A stretch of DNA of 18,813 nt from an uncultured Eubacteriales bacterium (GTDB lineage: Bacteria; Bacillota; Clostridia; Oscillospirales; Oscillospiraceae), in NCBI GenBank assembly GCA_958427375.1, contig CAUABY010000012.1:1-18813 (forward strand), written 5' to 3'. Of the stretch, positions 13,098-18,813 are shown piece by piece. A program made the translations under genes and the position numbers. The notes below the pieces were generated by a model that saw nothing but the letters and a program-made list of their open reading frames with translations, ran no database searches and was not told where the DNA came from. How positions within the stretch are numbered: position 1 is the first letter of the stretch; every line of letters begins with the position of its first letter.

Positions 13098-16000
13098 TGG
13101 TATACCGCGTATTTGTTGAAAAGAAAAAGGAACTGGCGCACGAGGCCAACAACCTTAAGGAAGATATCCGAAGCCTTCTGCGCATTGATGCGCTTGATGA
13201 TCTGCGCATTATAAACCGTTATGACCTTGAAAATATTGAGCCGGAGCTTTTTGACTATGCCGTCAAAACCGTGCTCTCCGAGCTGCAGCTGGACGTGGTG
13301 TCGGCTGAGCTTGACTGCGCGGGGGCAAAGGTTTTTGCCGTGGAGTATCTGCCCGGCCAGTTTGACCAGCGCGCGGATTCCGCCGCCCAGTGCATCCAGA
13401 TAATCTCCCAGTCCCAGCGGCCGGAGGTGCGCACGGCGAAGGTGTATCTGCTCTATGGCGCGTTGAGTGAGGAGCAGTTTGCCGAAATCAAGAAATATGT
13501 CATCAACCCAGTCGAGGCGCGCGAGGCCTCGCTTGAAAAACCGCAGACACTCAAAATAAATTACGACATACCCACCACGGTTGAGACAGTGAGCGGCTTT
13601 TGCGGCCTCAGCCGGGATGAGCTTAACGAGCTCATAGCCCGCTATGGCCTTGCCATGGATATTGACGACATCGCCTTCTGTCAGCAGTATTTCCGCTGTG
13701 AAGGCCGCGAGCCGACCATCACCGAAATCCGCATGATAGACACCTACTGGTCTGACCACTGCCGCCACACGACTTTTACCACCACCATCGACAAGGTCAG
13801 CTTTGAGGATGAGAGCATACAGCGCGCGTATGAGGACTATCTTGAGACCCGCAAATCCATAGGTCGCACAAAGCCCATCAATCTCATGGACTTGGCTACT
13901 ATCGCCGTGCGCCGCCTGAAAAAGGACGGCAGACTGAATAAGCTTGACGAGTCTGAGGAGATAAACGCCTGCACCGTGAAGATAGAGGTGGAGGTTGACG
14001 GCAGGAAAGAGCCATGGCTGCTGCTATTTAAAAATGAAACGCACAACCACCCCACGGAGATTGAGCCTTTCGGCGGCGCGGCCACCTGCATCGGCGGCGC
14101 CATCCGCGACCCGCTGTCCGGCCGCTCCTATGTTTACGGCGCAATGCGCCTGACCGGCGCGGCAGACCCGCTCACTCCTGTCAGCGAGACCCTGCCCGGC
14201 AAGCTGCCACAGCGCAAGATAGTCACCACCGCCGCCGCGGGCTACTCGTCATACGGCAACCAGATTGGCCTTGCCACTGGCATTGTCGACGAGCTTTATC
14301 ACCCCGGCTATGCCGCGAAACGCATGGAGATTGGCGCTGTGATAGCAGCCGCTCCCGCTGAGAATGTGCGCCGCGAATGCCCTGAGGACGGGGATGTGGT
14401 CATCCTGCTCGGCGGCCGCACAGGGCGCGACGGCTGCGGCGGCGCAACAGGCTCATCGAAGTCCCACACCGTGCAGTCTCTTGAGAGCTGCGGGGCGGAG
14501 GTTCAAAAGGGCAACGCCCCTGAGGAGCGCAAGCTCCAGCGCCTCTTCCGCAACAGCACGGCCTGCCGCATGATTAAGCGCTGCAACGACTTTGGCGCGG
14601 GCGGCGTGTCCGTCGCCGTGGGCGAGCTTGCCGATGGGCTGGACATTGACCTCAACGCCGTGCCCAGAAAGTACGAAGGTCTGGACGGCACCGAGCTTGC
14701 AATAAGCGAGTCCCAGGAGCGTATGGCCGTCGTGGTCGAGGCCAAGGACGCCCCCGCTTTCATGGCACTGGCCGAGGAGGAGAATCTTGAGGCCAGCATC
14801 CTCGCCCGCGTCACCGCTGAGCCGCGCCTTAAAATGCGCTGGAACGGCAAAACCATCGTTGATATCAGCCGTGAATTTCTCAATTCAAACGGCGCAGAAA
14901 AGCATATTGAGGCCCATGTGGAAAAGGCACAGCCTTTTGCCAAGGCCATACCCACGGACTTCGCCGCCGGGTATAAGGCACTGGCAGGCGATCTTAACGT
15001 CTGCTCCAAGCGCGGCCTCTCCGAACGCTTTGACTCCACTATCGGTTCCGGCACGGTGCTCATGCCCTTTGGCGGCAAATATCAGCAGACCCCCATCCAG
15101 GCTATGGTGCAGAAAATCTCCGTCGAGCAAAAGCATACCGATGACTGCTCCCTGATGGCTTGGGGCTGCAACCCCTATATTTTGGAAAAAAGCCCCTATC
15201 ACGGGGCGTATCTTGCCGTGGTCGAGTCTGTCAGCAAGCTTATTGCCACCGGCGCGAAATTTGAGGACGTGTACCTGAGTTTTCAGGAGTACTTTGAGCG
15301 CCTGCGCCGCGAGCCTGAGCGCTGGGGCAAGCCCCTGGCCGCACTGCTCGGCGCGTTCAAGGCGCAGATGGCGCTGGGAATTGGCGCTATCGGCGGCAAA
15401 GACTCCATGAGCGGCTCCTTTGAGGGCATGGACGTGCCGCCCACGCTCGTTTCCTTCGCCGTCACCACCGCAAAGACCGCCGACATCGTGCCAAACCACT
15501 TTAAAGCCGCAGGAAACAAGCTTGTCCTTCTTGTCCCGGAGTTGGATGCGGAGGGGCTGCCTGTCGCCGACTCTCTGTTGAAAGTCTTTGACACGGTGCA
15601 TGAGCTGTTGTCCAGCGGCCGGGCCGTCAGCGCCTATACCCCAGGTTACGGCGGTGTAGCGGAGGCCGTTATGAAGATGTGCTTTGGCAACGCCCTTGGC
15701 TTTGCCTATGACGCGAAGCTGAGTCTTGGGGATATCTTCGGCTATCGCTATGGCGCGTTCCTCCTTGAGCTCACGGAGGACATTGACTGCGGCAGGACTA
15801 TAGGCACAGTCATCGGGGAGCAGGAGATACGCTTCGGCGCCCAGCACCTTCCGCTTGCTGAGCTGCTGCATATCTACGAGGCCAAGCTTGAGCCGGTCTA
15901 TCCCTGCAATATTCCCGATGACAAGGGCACGCAGGAGCTGTTCAGCTATGGCGGCCCCGGCCCCGCCGCGCCCGCTGTCAAGGCTGCCCGCCCGCGTGTG

Positions 16001-16786
16001 CTTATCCCCGTTTTCCCCGGCACAAACTGTGAGTATGACACAGCCAAGGCCATGCGTGACGCCGGGGCGGAGCCGGAAATCCTGGTTATCAACAACCTCT
16101 CCTCCGACGGCATTTCCCGCAGTGTGGAGAAATTTGCGAAGTCCCTTTTCCAGTCACAGATGATTTTCATTCCCGGCGGCTTCTCCGGCGGCGATGAGCC
16201 GGACGGTTCCGGCAAGTTCATCACGGCTTTCTTCCGCTCTGCCGCCGTGCGCGAGGGCGTAACTGAGCTTTTGGAGCAGCGTGGGGGTCTCATCTGCGGT
16301 GTATGCAACGGTTTTCAGGCGCTCATAAAGCTCGGCCTTGTGCCGTACGGCAAGATTATTGACACTGACGCTAACTGCCCCACCCTGACCTTCAACACCA
16401 TTGCCCGCCACCAGTCGCGCATCGTGCGCGTGCGCGTGGCCTCCAACAAGTCCCCGTGGCTGAGCAAAACACAGGTGGGCGAAATCTACTCCGTACCCAT
16501 CTCCCACGGCGAAGGGCGCTTCCTTGCAGACGAAAAGCTCATCCGCCGCCTCGCCGCAAACGGCCAGATAGCCACACAGTATGTTGACTTGGACGGCAAG
16601 GCCACCGGCGATGTACACTTCAACCCCAACGGCTCAGCTTTCTCTGTGGAAGGTATCTGCTCACCCGATGGCCGCGTATTCGGCAAAATGGGTCATGCCG
16701 AGCGTATCGGCAGCGGCCTGTACAAAAATGTGCCCGGCGTATATGACATGGAGATGTTTACAGCCGCGGTGGAGTATTTTAAATAA
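13097..16786 (+). CDS. purL: Phosphoribosylformylglycinamidine synthase, single-chain (PurL with PurS-like and PurQ-like domains)
   Basis: Converts FGAR to FGAM with ATP and glutamine. The 1229-residue protein fuses three parts: a PurS-like N-terminal domain (~1-150), the duplicated synthetase core, with SDHCRH (219-224), ETHNHPTEIEPFGGA (~314-328) and GAIGGKDSMSGSF in the second half, and a C-terminal glutaminase domain from about 965. The glutaminase triad is intact: Cys1070 in GVCNGFQ, with His1200 and Glu1202 in GHAER. AGGAGG (13084-13089) precedes the ATG, which overlaps purD by one base. Bacillus and many Firmicutes use separate PurS, PurQ and PurL; this lineage has the fused form, slightly shorter than the ~1295-residue enterobacterial enzyme. 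In contrast to the PurF-like protein, glutamine use here looks normal. Confidence 0.97.
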   Translation: MVYRVFVEKKKELAHEANNLKEDIRSLLRIDALDDLRIINRYDLENIEPELFDYAVKTVLSELQLDVVSAELDCAGAKVFAVEYLPGQFDQRADSAAQCIQIISQSQRPEVRTAKVYLLYGALSEEQFAEIKKYVINPVEAREASLEKPQTLKINYDIPTTVETVSGFCGLSRDELNELIARYGLAMDIDDIAFCQQYFRCEGREPTITEIRMIDTYWSDHCRHTTFTTTIDKVSFEDESIQRAYEDYLETRKSIGRTKPINLMDLATIAVRRLKKDGRLNKLDESEEINACTVKIEVEVDGRKEPWLLLFKNETHNHPTEIEPFGGAATCIGGAIRDPLSGRSYVYGAMRLTGAADPLTPVSETLPGKLPQRKIVTTAAAGYSSYGNQIGLATGIVDELYHPGYAAKRMEIGAVIAAAPAENVRRECPEDGDVVILLGGRTGRDGCGGATGSSKSHTVQSLESCGAEVQKGNAPEERKLQRLFRNSTACRMIKRCNDFGAGGVSVAVGELADGLDIDLNAVPRKYEGLDGTELAISESQERMAVVVEAKDAPAFMALAEEENLEASILARVTAEPRLKMRWNGKTIVDISREFLNSNGAEKHIEAHVEKAQPFAKAIPTDFAAGYKALAGDLNVCSKRGLSERFDSTIGSGTVLMPFGGKYQQTPIQAMVQKISVEQKHTDDCSLMAWGCNPYILEKSPYHGAYLAVVESVSKLIATGAKFEDVYLSFQEYFERLRREPERWGKPLAALLGAFKAQMALGIGAIGGKDSMSGSFEGMDVPPTLVSFAVTTAKTADIVPNHFKAAGNKLVLLVPELDAEGLPVADSLLKVFDTVHELLSSGRAVSAYTPGYGGVAEAVMKMCFGNALGFAYDAKLSLGDIFGYRYGAFLLELTEDIDCGRTIGTVIGEQEIRFGAQHLPLAELLHIYEAKLEPVYPCNIPDDKGTQELFSYGGPGPAAPAVKAARPRVLIPVFPGTNCEYDTAKAMRDAGAEPEILVINNLSSDGISRSVEKFAKSLFQSQMIFIPGGFSGGDEPDGSGKFITAFFRSAAVREGVTELLEQRGGLICGVCNGFQALIKLGLVPYGKIIDTDANCPTLTFNTIARHQSRIVRVRVASNKSPWLSKTQVGEIYSVPISHGEGRFLADEKLIRRLAANGQIATQYVDLDGKATGDVHFNPNGSAFSVEGICSPDGRVFGKMGHAERIGSGLYKNVPGVYDMEMFTAAVEYFK

Positions 16787-16804
16787 TTTAAGGAGATTAG
16801 AGAT

Positions 16805-18481
16805 ATGGCTTGGCTAAGCGACATTGAAATTGCGCAAAACTGTGTAATGCGCCCCATCAGCGAAATTGCCGAGAAGGCACATATCAGCGAGAACTATCTT
16901 GAGCAGTATGGCCGGTACAAGGCCAAGGTTGACCTCGCCATGCTCCGGGAGAGCCAGCGCCCCGAAGGCAGGCTGGTGCTTGTCACCGCCATCACACCCA
17001 CCCCCGCCGGTGAGGGTAAGACCACCACGACCATCGGCCTTGCGGACGGCCTGCGCCGCATAGGCAAGGAGGCTGTTGTCGCCATGCGTGAGCCCTCTCT
17101 CGGCCCCGTGTTCGGCATCAAGGGCGGCGCCTGCGGCGGCGGTTATGCTCAGGTTGTGCCGATGGAGGACATTAATCTCCACTTCACTGGGGATATCCAC
17201 GCCATAGGCGCGGCAAATAATCTCCTGGCCGCTTTACTCGATAACCACATCCAGCAGGGCAACGCCTTGGATATCGACGTGCGCCGCGTCACTTGGAAGC
17301 GCTGCCTTGACATGAACGACCGTCAGCTTCGCTTCATTGTGGACGGCATGGGCGGACGCGCAAACGGTGTGCCGCGCGAGGACGGATTTGATATAACCGT
17401 CGCAAGCGAGATTATGGCCATCCTCTGCCTTGCAAGCTCCATCACTGACCTTAAGGAGCGCCTTTCCCGCATCGTCGTGGCCTATAACCGCGACGGGCAG
17501 CCCGTCACCTGCGGCCAGCTTCAGGCCGCGGGCGCTATGACCGCCCTGCTGAAAGAGGCTATAAAGCCCAATCTGGTGCAGACCCTTGAGGGCACTCCCG
17601 CCTTTGTCCACGGCGGCCCCTTTGCGAATATCGCCCACGGCTGCAACAGTGTCCTTGCCACCAAGATGGCTTTGCGCTCCGGCGAATACGCCATCACCGA
17701 GGCCGGTTTCGGCGCGGATCTGGGCGCGGAAAAATTTTTGGACATCAAGTGCCGCGCCGCGGGGCTTGTGCCCTCCGCGGTCGTCGTCGTGGCCACTATC
17801 CGCGCGCTCAAGATGCACGGCGGACTGCTCAAAACCGCGCTCGACCATGAGGATTTGACCGCGCTTGAAAAGGGCATTCCCAATCTTCTGCGCCATGTGT
17901 CAAATATCAAGAACGTCTATAAGCTCCCCTGCGTGGTGGCGGTCAATAAATTCCCCACCGATACCGATAACGAGGTTGCCTTTATAATCGAAAAGTGCAA
18001 GGAGCTTGGCGTGAACGTGGTGCTGTCCAATGTCTGGGCTGAGGGCGGCAATGGCGGCACTGAGCTTGCAAAAGAGGTCGTGCGCCTCTGCGAGGAGGAG
18101 AAGGGCGACTTCAGCTTCAGCTATGAGCTGGACAGCTCCATCGAGGATAAGCTCACCGCGGTTGTCCGCCGCATCTACGGCGGCGAGGGTATCTCTGTCC
18201 TGCCCGCGGCGAAAAAGCAGATTGCAGAACTCACCGCGCTTGGCTTTGACAAGCTGCCCGTCTGCATCGCAAAGACCCAGTACAGCTTCTCCGATGACCC
18301 CACAAAGCTCGGCGCGCCGGAGGGCTTCACCGTCACCATCAAGAACGTCAAGGTATCCGCGGGCGCGAATTTCATCGTCGCGCTCACCGGCGATATCATG
18401 ACCATGCCCGGCCTCCCCAAGTCTCCGGCGGCAGAGCGCATTGATGTAGATGAAAACGGTGTCATCAGCGGCCTGTTCTAA
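16805..18481 (+). CDS. fhs: Formate-tetrahydrofolate ligase
   Basis: An ATP-dependent synthesis of 10-formyl-THF from formate and THF, cytoplasmic and usually a homotetramer. The 558-residue length is typical. The P-loop TPTPAGEGKTTTT (64-76) and strongly conserved stretches such as FGIKGGACGGGYAQVVPMED and HGGPFANIAHGCNS leave little doubt. AGGAG precedes the ATG, 18 nt after purL. As the last gene of the purine operon it supplies the one-carbon donor for PurN and the AICAR transformylase, and it probably answers to the ZTP riboswitch through the operon transcript. The divergent FNT channel could provide its formate. Confidence 0.98.
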   Translation: MAWLSDIEIAQNCVMRPISEIAEKAHISENYLEQYGRYKAKVDLAMLRESQRPEGRLVLVTAITPTPAGEGKTTTTIGLADGLRRIGKEAVVAMREPSLGPVFGIKGGACGGGYAQVVPMEDINLHFTGDIHAIGAANNLLAALLDNHIQQGNALDIDVRRVTWKRCLDMNDRQLRFIVDGMGGRANGVPREDGFDITVASEIMAILCLASSITDLKERLSRIVVAYNRDGQPVTCGQLQAAGAMTALLKEAIKPNLVQTLEGTPAFVHGGPFANIAHGCNSVLATKMALRSGEYAITEAGFGADLGAEKFLDIKCRAAGLVPSAVVVVATIRALKMHGGLLKTALDHEDLTALEKGIPNLLRHVSNIKNVYKLPCVVAVNKFPTDTDNEVAFIIEKCKELGVNVVLSNVWAEGGNGGTELAKEVVRLCEEEKGDFSFSYELDSSIEDKLTAVVRRIYGGEGISVLPAAKKQIAELTALGFDKLPVCIAKTQYSFSDDPTKLGAPEGFTVTIKNVKVSAGANFIVALTGDIMTMPGLPKSPAAERIDVDENGVISGLF

Positions 18482-18507
18482 TGAAGCTGCAAATTAAATA
18501 ATGCAAC

Positions 18508-18541
18508 AAAGAGAGTGCATGGCCTGTCATGCACTCTCTTT
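18508..18541 (+). terminator. Intrinsic terminator of the purine operon
   Basis: AAAGAGAGTGCATG (18508-18521) pairs perfectly with CATGCACTCTCTTT (18528-18541) around a 6-nt loop. The stem itself ends in CTCTCTTT, though the T-run is short. It lies 26 nt after the fhs stop and before a new promoter, so it should end the operon. The flanking A-run would also let it act on reverse transcripts. Confidence 0.9.
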
Positions 18542-18603
18542 ATGCGCTGTGTTACCAGCATTTTAATAAATTATAAAATCTGTGCGAGTTTCGAGCTTGT
18601 TCA

Positions 18604-18633
18604 TAGACAAACGCGGCGCGTATGTGGTATGAT
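18604..18633 (+). promoter_or_regulatory. Probable promoter of mntP
   Basis: TAGACA (18604-18609) and TATGAT (18628-18633) are separated by 18 nt, with TG one base before the -10 (extended -10 form). The predicted start near 18640 leaves under 30 nt before the coding sequence, too short for a manganese (yybP-ykoY) riboswitch downstream of it. Confidence 0.6.
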
Positions 18634-18667
18634 AACAAACACTGTCAGGCGTATAGGAGAGAGAACA

Positions 18668-18813
18668 ATGGGTTTTGCTGAGCTGTTGCTAATAGCGGTC
18701 GGGCTGAGCATGGACGCGTTTGCCGTGTCCGTGTGCAAGGGGCTGAGCGTGCAGCGCTTGGAGAAAAAGCAGCTGCTGCTGGTCGGCTTGTACTTCGGCG
18801 GCTTTCAGGCGCT
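18668..18813 (+). CDS. mntP: MntP manganese efflux pump (partial, cut by window edge)
   Basis: The first 48 codons of a membrane protein beginning MGFAELLLIAVGLSMDAFAV, followed by a CKGLSV segment. LSMDAFAVSVCKG is the N-terminal signature of MntP, formerly YebN/DUF204, which exports Mn2+ across the cytoplasmic membrane. Full members have about 180-190 residues and six membrane segments; the reading frame is still open at the end. AGGAGAGAG (from 18655) sits about 8 nt before the ATG. It has its own promoter after the purine terminator and appears functionally separate from the operon. Confidence 0.93.
   Translation, partial: MGFAELLLIAVGLSMDAFAVSVCKGLSVQRLEKKQLLLVGLYFGGFQA

Noticed and set aside
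10918..16600. Long open frames on the reverse strand inside the transformylase, purD and purL genes (e.g. 10918-11805, 11832-13028, 14885-15871)
   Set aside because: They lie fully opposite genes with unmistakable family motifs, lack Shine-Dalgarno sites and show no recognisable domains. GC-rich codon bias produces such antisense frames.
18542..18667. Manganese (yybP-ykoY) riboswitch upstream of mntP
   Set aside because: After the predicted promoter fewer than 30 nt remain before the start codon, and the conserved yybP-ykoY loop sequences are not seen.
1..18813. CRISPR arrays, insertion sequences, prophage, tRNA or defence genes
   Set aside because: No regularly spaced repeats, transposase motifs, long terminal inverted repeats or tRNA-like cloverleaf sequences were seen. 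The window is core metabolism with uniform composition.

Overview
This GC-rich, densely packed window looks like a chromosome segment from an anaerobic Firmicute of class Clostridia, probably an Oscillospirales/Ruminococcaceae-type gut bacterium. The pointers are strong AGGAGG-type ribosome binding sites, the DUF512-der-plsY gene order, tetrahydrofolate (THF) and ZTP riboswitches, an Fe-S-type PurF, and an AICAR transformylase separate from the IMP cyclohydrolase. The taxonomic call is inference from gene content; there is no rRNA or marker tree to support it. I see no mobile element, CRISPR array, tRNA or rRNA.

Layout: (1) 1-161, a structured intergenic leader with several hairpins and a 20-nt element that recurs at 10612-10631. 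(2) 180-3522, a forward cluster of a DUF512 radical-SAM protein, the ribosome-assembly GTPase Der and a divergent PlsY-like membrane protein. It ends in a hairpin (3544-3575) shared with the convergent genes. (3) 3621-5137, reverse strand: a formate/nitrite-family channel, then a THF riboswitch, then a FolT-like ECF substrate-binding subunit. A consensus promoter (5172-5200) drives the pair. (4) 5319-5487, the purine promoter, a ZTP (pfl) riboswitch and an overlapping intrinsic terminator. (5) 5524-18481, a ten-gene purine operon: purE, purC, purF-like, purM, purN, purO-like, AICAR transformylase, purD, purL, fhs. It closes with a strong terminator at 18508-18541. (6) A new promoter and the first 48 codons of mntP, cut by the window edge.

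The two divergent units look like one metabolic module. The channel can bring in formate (or a related anion). Fhs joins formate to THF to give 10-formyl-THF. PurN and the AICAR transformylase spend it. FolT brings in folate under THF control, and the purine operon responds to ZTP, which accumulates when 10-formyl-THF runs short. Purine steps present are GAR, FGAR, FGAM, AIR, N5-CAIR to CAIR, SAICAR, AICAR formylation and IMP closure. purB, purK and the AMP/GMP branch genes are not in the window. The most unusual points are: a PurF homologue lacking the N-terminal nucleophilic cysteine and other glutaminase residues but keeping PRPP and Fe-S motifs; PurH split into a PurO-type cyclohydrolase and a stand-alone transformylase; two different riboswitches flanking one divergent region; a 15-bp perfect hairpin inside purN; and a three-copy 20-nt element that could mask ribosome binding sites.
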